Position numbers and translations under genes: made by a program
Shown here: in pieces, positions 1-5,165 of the stretch
Position numbering within the stretch: the stretch's first letter is position 1
Layout of the letters: each line of letters opens with the position of its first letter
NCBI GenBank assembly: GCA_016213345.1
Contig: JACRAO010000171.1
Location: 1 to 11,566 of the forward strand
DNA: 11,566 bases
Reading direction: 5' to 3'
Source: Bdellovibrio sp.
GTDB taxonomy: Bacteria > Bdellovibrionota > UBA1018
Notes under the pieces: generated by a model
What the model saw: the letters and a program-made list of their open reading frames with translations, nothing else
What the model was told of the DNA's origin: nothing
The model's database searches: none

Positions 1-61
1 TGATGTTCTTGTATTGTTTGGGAGTTTTGGCTCTCTACTAAGTCTAAGACTTTTTTATGAG

Positions 62-724
62 CTATTTCGGCATGCGCACAACGCTAAGAACAGAAGTACG
101 AGTGTTATCTGCAAGCTCAACACCAGGCAAAATAATGGAGTTAAGTCCAATAACACAATTTTTACCAATTTTTACATTTGGAGCAATCTTGACATGTCCA
201 CCAACTACTGAATTTTCGCCAATCACTACTTTACCCAAAATCACTTCTTCTGCATTAGACATCAAGTGCCCAACAATACGGCATGACTGACCCAAAACGA
301 CATTGTCTTGAATTTCAATCAGAGACAAATCATGAATGATAATATCACGTCCAAAAGTAACGTTTTTGCCAATCTTTGCACCCATGAGTCTGTAAAATAT
401 CTTTTGCAACCCAAAATAATGATCAAACCACGGACGAAATAGACTTGCAAAATTATGAAAGAAAAACTCTCGCTCTAAATAATAAAGATTTTTAAGATCC
501 TTTTTTGGATTAAAAACACATGGCTTTAAACCAATTTTTCTCAATTTCTTATACATAGCTACAAGAATTAAAAAACACCATGGATAAGTCAAAAAGACGA
601 AAATAAAAAAAAGTAATTTTAACCATATAGAGTGTAAAAATAACCATATCCCGAAATATGGCAGTGCTGAAACAAACAAGAAAACAGCAGCAAAACTAAA
701 AGAAACTATGTCAAACCACCACAT
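62..724 (-). CDS. Membrane-anchored left-handed beta-helix (hexapeptide-repeat) acyltransferase-like protein
   Basis: The 220-residue product has two hydrophobic N-terminal helices (about residues 8-29 and 34-57), a charged linker, then a hexapeptide-repeat domain from about residue 112 to 205. The isoleucine/valine-rich turns IGKNVTFG, VVIGENSVVGG and VKIGKNCVIG are typical of left-handed parallel beta-helix acyltransferases. Proteins with membrane helices followed by such a domain occur at the C-terminus of Pls/PosA-type nonribosomal peptide synthetases, after the carrier domain. Here the carrier protein is the gene immediately upstream, only 4 nt away, so the two are almost surely co-translated. 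I infer that it acylates, or helps release, a carrier-bound product at the inner membrane; the substrate is unknown. No clear catalytic histidine can be assigned by eye beyond H131 and H153 within the helix region. The ATG is preceded only by a weak AGTGA, consistent with translational coupling. The stop is TAG. Confidence 0.82.
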   Translation of the reverse strand: MWWFDIVSFSFAAVFLFVSALPYFGIWLFLHSIWLKLLFFIFVFLTYPWCFLILVAMYKKLRKIGLKPCVFNPKKDLKNLYYLEREFFFHNFASLFRPWFDHYFGLQKIFYRLMGAKIGKNVTFGRDIIIHDLSLIEIQDNVVLGQSCRIVGHLMSNAEEVILGKVVIGENSVVGGHVKIAPNVKIGKNCVIGLNSIILPGVELADNTRTSVLSVVRMPK

Positions 725-728
725 AAAT

Positions 729-1244
729 TCACTTTAGTTGGGCATAAATCATATCTGCAACCGTTTGTAGCGATGGAGTTTGCTTTAAGCTAAAACCTTC
801 TTTTAACTCCAATTGGTATTTGAGCCTGATCATTCCTAAAATTTCCATTTGTTTCACAGTGTCAATCCCTAGATCTGCTTCTAAATCCAAATTAGATTCT
901 AGCATCTCTTCTGGGTAACCTGTTTTTTCAGAAAACAATAATGTAACTTCTTTTAATAAAGCTTTCTTGTCATAACTTTTTTTTATCTGGTCTGGTTTAT
1001 TTTCTGGTTTGATTTTTAGCGGTAGCACAGCTACTGGTTTTGTATTCTGGCCAAAATAATCTCTACCATTTTGACCGTTTGTCAGTTCGTAGCTATTTTT
1101 CAATAAAGAAGCCAAGACCTTTTTTTGACCACGGATATGCCTTCTAAACTGTTCATTTTTAGAAAGAGTCCTAAACTCATCGTCTCCTAAAAAAGTAGCA
1201 AGCATGGCTATATCGGCAGTAGTATCCAAATTTTCTGACATCAT
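729..1244 (-). CDS. Acyl carrier protein-like protein with Thr in place of the phosphopantetheine serine
   Basis: The product has 171 residues. The N-terminal ~90 residues are unrecognised, polar and basic, probably a linker or docking segment. The C-terminal ~80 residues (about 92-171) are a carrier-protein domain. The core reads LEADLGIDTVKQMEILG (residues 121-137), closely like the LGIDSIKRVEIL motif of PUFA-synthase and polyketide carrier domains. The residue after the conserved Asp128 is Thr129, codon ACT, where 4'-phosphopantetheine would normally be attached to Ser. I recall related carrier domains with DTVKQ, so this may be a real subfamily and not a mutation. The start is ATGATG with a strong GGGGGGA seven nucleotides upstream of the first ATG. 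It is followed after 4 nt by the LbH protein gene and preceded, 125 nt away, by a PPTase gene. I infer that it carries an acyl or peptidyl intermediate for this group. Confidence 0.85.
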   Translation of the reverse strand: MMSENLDTTADIAMLATFLGDDEFRTLSKNEQFRRHIRGQKKVLASLLKNSYELTNGQNGRDYFGQNTKPVAVLPLKIKPENKPDQIKKSYDKKALLKEVTLLFSEKTGYPEEMLESNLDLEADLGIDTVKQMEILGMIRLKYQLELKEGFSLKQTPSLQTVADMIYAQLK

Positions 1245-1317
1245 AAATTATCCCCCCATAATCTCCTATAAGCTGAATGCTAGATGCCAAATAAAAAATT
1301 AAAGGTCAATAAATAAT

Positions 1318-1340
1318 AAAAAAAGCTAAAACCCCAGCTT
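1318..1340 (-). terminator. Possible Rho-independent terminator after the PPTase gene
   Basis: Read on the minus strand, AAGCT-GGGGTTTT-AGCTT forms a short 5-bp stem with an 8-nt loop, directly followed by a run of seven T residues including the stem end. It lies about 30 nt beyond the PPTase stop and upstream of the carrier-protein gene. The stem is weak, so partial read-through into the carrier gene is likely. A TTGACC box about 15 nt further on could serve a separate promoter for the carrier gene, but no good -10 lies at normal spacing. Confidence 0.35.
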
Positions 1341-1369
1341 AAAAACAATAGACACTCAGCGACATATAG

Positions 1370-2164
1370 CTAGCAATGCATGGCAGTTGTAAAAATATAC
1401 TTCTTGTTATCATATAAGGGCAAGAAAAACTGCGACTTAAGAGAAAAAAAACGCTCTTCATTGTTCTCAATATCGTTCTCAATATCGTTCTCAATATTGT
1501 TCTCAATTATTTTTCCAAAATATATAATACCTTTGTTTTTATCATTCAAAAATAAAAAAAGTTTTTCTCTATCAATAAAACTTTCCATTTGCATTGTAGA
1601 CAGCGTAAGTCCTTTGCCAATAGCCTTACTCATCGCCTCTTTGGCTGTCCACAAAAGCGTAAATGCCGAAAAAAGTAAGTCATCAGGCAATGAACGCAAC
1701 ATTGCTTTTTCTTGAAGTGTAAAATTTAAATTAAAAAACTCCTCGTCTCTGTCAGCAACTTGTTCTAAATCAATACCAATATTTCTTAATGGATGAAAAC
1801 TAGCCACTGCATATTGACCACTGTGTGAAATAGACACACTGCCCATAGGTAAAGCACCTTGTTCAAAAATAACCATTGGATAAACTGATGCATGGTCTTT
1901 ATTTGAGTTTTTGATACAAATTTCGTTCTTTAAAAATTTTGGAAAGTATGTCTGGAGCGCTGTTTTGGCAGCCAGTCTTCCATAAAAAAATGTCTCTTTT
2001 CTTTTTTGAACCTTAAAACTATTAAATTTATTTCTTTCATTTATATTTAATACGTTGTCTAAATTTTTCTCAGTAATCCATTGCGAATCTAACCGAAAAA
2101 GAGCCATACTCAATTGATCATAAAAACTTCCATCTTGAATAAAAACTGGTGATGGATAATCCAT
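1370..2164 (-). CDS. Sfp-type 4'-phosphopantetheinyl transferase
   Basis: This enzyme moves 4'-phosphopantetheine from coenzyme A onto carrier proteins, here plausibly the neighbouring carrier protein. The 264-residue product shows the family motifs: ISHSG at 112-116, GIDLE at 130-134 (metal-binding Asp132 and Glu134) and WTAKEA at 172-177 (Lys175, Glu176) followed by KAIGKG. I chose the ATG at 2164 because GGGGGA sits eight nucleotides upstream and because homologous sequence begins here. A longer frame to 2320 would have to be translated out of the intergenic palindrome. Its length is slightly above the usual ~220-250 residues, partly through a C-terminal IEN[ND] tandem repeat (residues 220-235) that matches a 12-bp DNA repeat. 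It is transcribed divergently from the TonB-like gene. It probably heads the carrier/LbH group, although a weak terminator-like hairpin follows it. Confidence 0.9.
   Translation of the reverse strand: MDYPSPVFIQDGSFYDQLSMALFRLDSQWITEKNLDNVLNINERNKFNSFKVQKRKETFFYGRLAAKTALQTYFPKFLKNEICIKNSNKDHASVYPMVIFEQGALPMGSVSISHSGQYAVASFHPLRNIGIDLEQVADRDEEFFNLNFTLQEKAMLRSLPDDLLFSAFTLLWTAKEAMSKAIGKGLTLSTMQMESFIDREKLFLFLNDKNKGIIYFGKIIENNIENDIENDIENNEERFFSLKSQFFLPLYDNKKYIFTTAMHC
1463..1510. repeat. Four-copy 12-bp tandem repeat inside the PPTase gene
   Basis: Plus-strand units GTTCTCAATATC start at 1463, 1475, 1487 and 1499. The first two are identical, the third differs by one base and the fourth diverges after nine bases. 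The unit is a whole number of codons, so copy-number change keeps the frame. It encodes IEN[ND] repeated in a region outside the catalytic motifs of the phosphopantetheinyl transferase. Confidence 0.9.
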
Positions 2165-2184
2165 CTTAACTTCCCCCAACGTAT

Positions 2185-2212
2185 ATAACAGTGAGCTACA
2201 TAGCTTGGTTAA
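2185..2212 (-). promoter_or_regulatory. Possible promoter for the PPTase gene, in the left palindrome arm
   Basis: On the minus strand TTAACC (2212-2207) and TGTTAT (2190-2185) are separated by 16 nt, each matching four of six sigma70 consensus bases. The predicted start lies about 15 nt before the PPTase ATG, tight against its GGGGGA ribosome site. The mirror-image arm has the same arrangement facing the other way, which supports the pairing, but the boxes are weak. Confidence 0.35.
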
Positions 2213-2352
2213 TTTTTTAGTATTTTTAAATAATATTATGAGTAAGGCTTTTGGGAGGACAGGACGTCCGGAGCACCATGGATGGTGCGACAAAGGGTCC
2301 CATAAAGCTGGATGCGGCATTACGAATAAAATTATTTAAAAATACTAAAAAA

Positions 2353-2380
2353 TTAACCAGAATATGTTACTCATTGTAAT
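2353..2380 (+). promoter_or_regulatory. Possible promoter for the TonB-like gene, in the right palindrome arm
   Basis: TTAACC (2353-2358) and TGTAAT (2375-2380, five of six consensus bases) are separated by 16 nt, exactly mirroring the candidate on the opposite arm. The predicted start is about 30 nt before the ATG at 2416. Confidence 0.4.
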
Positions 2381-2415
2381 TGCCAAAAAGCACAAAATGA
2401 GTCAATAAAAGACTA

Positions 2416-2925
2416 ATGCGCTCTTACACTGCGTCATCAGTTTTTTTATCTTTAGTCACACATGCCCTAGTAGGTTTCGCGCTAATATCTATTCCTATTT
2501 GCTTTGATATGCCTATTTTGCCAAATTATATTGAAGTTTTTTTAAATACAGAGTTCTCTAATTTACACATTAAAGACCACCTTGCGCATAGTCAAAAATC
2601 GGCTGTATCTAAAAACAAAAAGCTAGTCTTTAGCACAGAAGAATCTGCACAAAAATCCATACCCAAGCCATTAGTAGCTCAGCCTGAATACTTTATGCCA
2701 CATCCCCAATATCCAAAGTTTGCATCAAAAAAAGGTTGGCAAGGCGAGGTACTGTTAGAACTAACAGCAAATCACAAGGGAGAAGTTCTGGACATCTCAA
2801 TTATGAAAAGTAGTGGATTTGCAGTTTTAGATCAAGTCGCAGTGGATACATTGAAAAACTGGAGAGTGTCTCCACTTGCAAGACTTCAAGTTCCGATTCG
2901 GTTTCAATTAAAAGACGAATTGTAG
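2416..2925 (+). CDS. Short TonB-family energy transducer-like protein
   Basis: The 169-residue product has an N-terminal membrane helix (about residues 7-30) containing SLVTH, which fits the SxxxH motif (Ser12, His16) by which TonB contacts ExbB. A linker of about 60 residues follows, then a TonB C-terminal domain at about residues 92-169. The latter has PQYPKFASKKGWQGEV, then LLELTANHKGEVLDISIMKS and a helix VAVDTLKNWRVSP, all characteristic. TonB proteins pass inner-membrane proton-motive energy to outer-membrane transporters. This one is shorter than the usual ~220-280 residues and its linker lacks the Pro-Glu/Pro-Lys repeats, so it may not span a thick periplasm or may serve another system. 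No exbB, exbD or TonB-dependent receptor is in the window. The ATG has only a weak AAAAGA upstream. Its TAG stop directly abuts the stop of the convergent gene. Confidence 0.85.
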   Translation: MRSYTASSVFLSLVTHALVGFALISIPICFDMPILPNYIEVFLNTEFSNLHIKDHLAHSQKSAVSKNKKLVFSTEESAQKSIPKPLVAQPEYFMPHPQYPKFASKKGWQGEVLLELTANHKGEVLDISIMKSSGFAVLDQVAVDTLKNWRVSPLARLQVPIRFQLKDEL

Positions 2926-3762
2926 TTACTTCTTAGAAACAATTTCACGTGTATCTTGTAGCAACCACGCCAATGATTTTTTTACATAGCGGCGCTCTAC
3001 TCGTTTAAAAAGGTTTTCATCTATAGATATGCGATTAAAATAATCCTCAGGATCTTCGATAGCAATAGTTGCTGGATCCCGGTTAGCACCCTGACCACCA
3101 AAAGCAAAGTTTTCATCTGACATACCGGTAATCCCCTGTCCAGATGCTGCGCCATTTGCATCTCCATCATGAGCACCTCCACCACCAGAATACAAACCCC
3201 CGCCATCCGCAGCCGACGCTACTTTATCATCTTTTTTGAGAGTATCTTTTGGTTCTGTTTTTTCTCCATTTAGCGAAAATCCACTATTTCCTCCACCTGA
3301 TCCCCCACCTCCGTCACCAGAACCTCCACCACCTGATTTGCCGTTGCTATCATTTTTATTATCTTTAAGTTTAGACAAAAGATCTGAATTGTTATTTGTA
3401 TTAAAACCATCACCTGGTTTATTCGAAAAATTATCTGCCTTTTTAGTCCCCAAATCACCCACAGCTGGACCAGAAATAGCAGCTAGCTTTGCGGTTTCAT
3501 CACCACCTGTTTTCCCTACTCCGTTAAGTTGTGACCTAAGCTTTGCAATTTCAGTAGCACTATCTCTATTTTGTGTTCCTAGGTCTGCCAATTTTGTACT
3601 TGTATCAAATGCACCATCAGCAAGCCTAGTATCTCCATTATAAACGACAGGAGGAACACTAGAAGTCTGAGTTGGTCCCCCACCCCCACCACACCGGACC
3701 ATTCCTAAAATAGACACTGAAAGCAAAGTAAGGAAAATTTTTTTCTTCTTTTGTGTATTCAT
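2926..3762 (-). CDS. Exported Gly-rich low-complexity protein, possible lipoprotein
   Basis: I recognise no family. The 278-residue product begins with a lysine-rich n-region and a hydrophobic stretch (about residues 9-22), then ArgCys at 23-24 and five glycines. The Cys could be lipidated, but Arg at the -1 position of the lipobox is not canonical, so cleavage by signal peptidase II is uncertain. The middle is disordered: polar coil to about 140, then Gly/Ser-rich tracts at 144-159 and 187-204. Only the C-terminal ~40 residues look folded, with DPEDYFNRISIDENLF then KRVERRYVKK (about 237-262). The ATG follows AGGGGG by 5 nt. The upstream Cys-rich protein gene ends 9 nt before, so the two are an operon and probably act together in the envelope. 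It converges with the TonB-like gene without a single spacer base. Confidence 0.7.
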   Translation of the reverse strand: MNTQKKKKIFLTLLSVSILGMVRCGGGGGPTQTSSVPPVVYNGDTRLADGAFDTSTKLADLGTQNRDSATEIAKLRSQLNGVGKTGGDETAKLAAISGPAVGDLGTKKADNFSNKPGDGFNTNNNSDLLSKLKDNKNDSNGKSGGGGSGDGGGGSGGGNSGFSLNGEKTEPKDTLKKDDKVASAADGGGLYSGGGGAHDGDANGAASGQGITGMSDENFAFGGQGANRDPATIAIEDPEDYFNRISIDENLFKRVERRYVKKSLAWLLQDTREIVSKK

Positions 3763-3771
3763 GCGCGCCCC

Positions 3772-4938
3772 CTATATTTTTGCACAAGTAGCTTTAACGT
3801 GTTGTTTGATGGCTGCAACCCCATATACTTGTGTTTTTGAGCGATAACAAGCAGACACCTTTTTAATACATTTTGACGACCATTTTCCACAAGTGCCACA
3901 AGCACGGAGTACTTGAGCTCTAACTTGAGCGCTCAAAGCGCTCATCACTTCGGGACCCAAGAACTTTTGCCAATTTCCTACATTACTTAAAAATTTTTCT
4001 TGACCATCCCAGAGGATTTTCTGAACAACAAGCATGGTTGCAGTGTGCACTAGCCTTTCTCTAAGAGAAATTAATTGTAAAGCCAGCTGTCTTAATGGTC
4101 CATGATCAGGATTGTTTTTTCCAGGAGTAGAAATGCCTTGATCCCATTGCCAGTGTGGCTTGACACTATTAATTTCGGCTTGTTTCATTTCCTGAACAAT
4201 ACTTGCACCAAATTCTTTTTCAAGTTTTGCAAAAAGACCATGGTCTTTATTAGTAAAATAATCTAAATCCTGTGCAGCTTTTACACCTATTGGAGCTACT
4301 GGGATCATAGAACGACCAGATGGGGCTTGAAGTACATTAAAAATTTCATCTGCCGCAACACTTGCAGCAGTTATGCCAAATCCGCTGTATTGAGAAAAAA
4401 CCCAGCTACCTCTACCAATATCACCTAAATCTACAGAAACACTCGAATTACTAACATAAACAATAGGATCGGGACCACAGTATCGCCCTTGTTCACCGGA
4501 AACATCACCATGTGCATAAGTCTCTTCTCGCACATTGTGTGCATATCTTCCTGCACATGCAGCACATGCTGGCCAAATCTGAGTTCCAAAATCAGCACCT
4601 TCGGCAATATCCTCAATATTCATATCAACTGACCTGGCTAAGGTATCTGGAGGCAAAATAGCAACGTCTCTAGCTGTTTTTCCGTGTCGGTATTCATGTT
4701 CTAACTTATCACTTACAAAATTATTGGCATCACGAATGATGTTTGTAATTACTTTATTACAATCTTGAAAAAGACGACCTCCGCATGGCACATCAACACC
4801 AGTTGTAAGAATTGTATTTGCAACGGCAACTGTTAGAGCAGCGCTTTGCATTGGCTGAACTGCTTCTTTTTCTGATTTTGCCGAAAGAAGCAGTGGCACA
4901 GAGACAGATAAGATTAAAAACAATGATCTATTTGTCAT
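3772..4938 (-). CDS. Exported cysteine-rich protein of unknown function
   Basis: I recognise no family. From the chosen ATG the product is 388 residues, with a clean signal peptide (MTNRS, then a hydrophobic core to about residue 18, likely cut after SA at 20). It has ten cysteines at 52, 60, 125, 128, 154, 347, 350, 357, 364 and 385, including CxxC pairs at 125/128 and 347/350. The even number in an exported protein suggests disulfides. HEYRH at 81-85 fits HExxH by letter, but its surroundings are charged and I do not take it as a zinc-protease site. The start at 4938 is supported by GGAGGG with a 5-nt spacing and by the ATGA overlap with an upstream mini-ORF; a TTG at 4965 has no such support. 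It is followed after 9 nt by the Gly-rich exported protein gene, so joint expression and a shared envelope role are likely. Confidence 0.75.
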   Translation of the reverse strand: MTNRSLFLILSVSVPLLLSAKSEKEAVQPMQSAALTVAVANTILTTGVDVPCGGRLFQDCNKVITNIIRDANNFVSDKLEHEYRHGKTARDVAILPPDTLARSVDMNIEDIAEGADFGTQIWPACAACAGRYAHNVREETYAHGDVSGEQGRYCGPDPIVYVSNSSVSVDLGDIGRGSWVFSQYSGFGITAASVAADEIFNVLQAPSGRSMIPVAPIGVKAAQDLDYFTNKDHGLFAKLEKEFGASIVQEMKQAEINSVKPHWQWDQGISTPGKNNPDHGPLRQLALQLISLRERLVHTATMLVVQKILWDGQEKFLSNVGNWQKFLGPEVMSALSAQVRAQVLRACGTCGKWSSKCIKKVSACYRSKTQVYGVAAIKQHVKATCAKI

Positions 4939-5018
4939 GCTCGCCCTCCATGGCTGCGCTTGCAATTATAAGAAGCCTCGCTTCCAGCTCGGCAGCATTG
5001 TATTATTTGAATTGTCAT
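4935..5018 (-). CDS. Candidate 27-residue leader peptide overlapping the Cys-rich protein gene
   Basis: An ATG at 5018 has GGGGGGA seven nucleotides upstream, as good as any ribosome site in the window. It opens a 27-codon frame beginning MTIQIIQCCRAG and containing three cysteines. Its TGA stop overlaps the ATG of the 388-residue protein in the sequence ATGA, the classic layout for translational coupling. The frame is short and I recognise no homologue, so coding is inferred only from ribosome site and overlap. If translated, it could couple or attenuate expression of the downstream pair. The internal GGAGGG used by the next gene lies within its last codons. Confidence 0.45.
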   Translation of the reverse strand: MTIQIIQCCRAGSEASYNCKRSHGGRA

Positions 5019-5019
5019 T

Positions 5020-5058
5020 TTATTTTCCCCCCGTTATATTCCCCCTGAAATGTCCCAT
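5020..5058 (-). CDS. Candidate 12-residue mini-ORF upstream of the leader peptide
   Basis: Read on the minus strand, AGGGGG followed five nucleotides later by ATG opens MGHFRGNITGGK, ending in TAA. One base after that stop comes the ATG of the 27-codon frame, so the two mini-ORFs could be translated in relay. A GTG two codons earlier is an alternative start. The frame is very short and its glycines come from the G-runs, so chance is quite possible. Confidence 0.25.
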   Translation of the reverse strand: MGHFRGNITGGK

Positions 5059-5068
5059 ATCCACCCCC
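5027..5068 (-). promoter_or_regulatory. Four-run G-tract, possible G-quadruplex in the 5' leader
   Basis: The minus strand has G-runs of 5 (5068-5064), 3 (5056-5054), 5 (5045-5041) and 6 (5032-5027), separated by 7, 8 and 8 nt. This is close to the usual G-quadruplex pattern, with loops slightly long. The runs double as Shine-Dalgarno-like sequences before the mini-ORFs. In RNA it could modulate translation of the leader and hence of the Cys-rich/Gly-rich pair. Confidence 0.35.
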
Positions 5069-5072
5069 TACG

Positions 5073-5096
5073 AATTAACTTTATGCGTTAATTATA
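5073..5096 (-). promoter_or_regulatory. Promoter -10 with overlapping inverted repeat for the exported-protein operon
   Basis: The minus strand carries a perfect TATAAT at 5096-5091, though no good -35 lies 17 nt upstream (AACTAT). Overlapping it is a 7-bp perfect inverted repeat, AATTAAC (5073-5079) and GTTAATT (5087-5093), with a 7-nt spacer. The repeat spans the predicted transcription start, the position expected for a repressor operator or a 5'-end RNA hairpin. Dependence on an activator would fit the missing -35. Confidence 0.4.
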
Positions 5097-5117
5097 GTGT
5101 AAACAGAATATTTATAG

Positions 5118-5145
5118 TTGACAAGAATAATATATTATAGAGAAT
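5118..5145 (+). promoter_or_regulatory. Possible promoter for the small exported protein gene
   Basis: A perfect TTGACA at 5118-5123 is followed 16 nt later by GAGAAT (5140-5145), four of six -10 bases. This would start the transcript almost at the AAGGGGG ribosome site, an unusually short leader, so another -10 may be used. TATATT and TATTAT at 5131-5138 are too close to TTGACA. Only the TTGACA box is convincing. Confidence 0.25.
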
Positions 5146-5165
5146 GAGATAAGGGGGTTGGTTTG

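Larger units (their letters stand above)
2185..2380. repeat. Large imperfect palindrome (64-bp arms) between divergent genes
   Basis: A perfect 29-bp inverted repeat (2206-2234 with 2331-2359) forms the core. It extends inward by 14 bp with 10 matches (2235-2248 with 2317-2330) and outward by 21 bp with 14 matches (2185-2205 with 2360-2380). The 68-bp centre (2249-2316) is much more GC-rich than the arms and holds two smaller palindromes: GGACGTCC at 2262-2269 and GCACCAT-GG-ATGGTGC at 2273-2288. Such an element could extrude a cruciform, act as a bidirectional regulatory region, or be a MITE-like or REP-like insertion. No terminal target duplication is evident. It occupies most of the gap between the PPTase and TonB-like genes. 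Confidence 0.9.

Noticed and set aside
40..56. AAGTC-TAA-GACTT followed by T's as a plus-strand terminator
   Set aside because: The stem is only 5 bp with a 3-nt loop and no plus-strand gene is visible before it; the minus side has no U-run.
1463..1510. CRISPR-like array
   Set aside because: The units are 12 bp with no spacers and are in frame within a gene.
1380..1715. Plus-strand frame opposite the PPTase
   Set aside because: It is a shadow; the minus frame carries all the enzyme motifs.
2165..2320. N-terminal 52-residue extension of the PPTase up to an ATG at 2320
   Set aside because: It would be translated out of the intergenic palindrome, has no ribosome site, and the ATG at 2164 has a strong GGGGGA and the family start.
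3236..3643. Plus-strand proline-rich reading frame
   Set aside because: It is the antisense shadow of the Gly-rich tracts of the minus-strand exported protein and has no ribosome site.
4684..4698. HEYRH as a zinc metalloprotease motif in the Cys-rich protein
   Set aside because: The surrounding residues are strongly charged, no third metal ligand pattern is evident, and five-residue HExxH matches are common by chance.
4939..4965. TTG start at 4965 for the Cys-rich protein
   Set aside because: The ATG at 4938 has GGAGGG at good spacing and leaves a proper signal peptide; the extension has neither.
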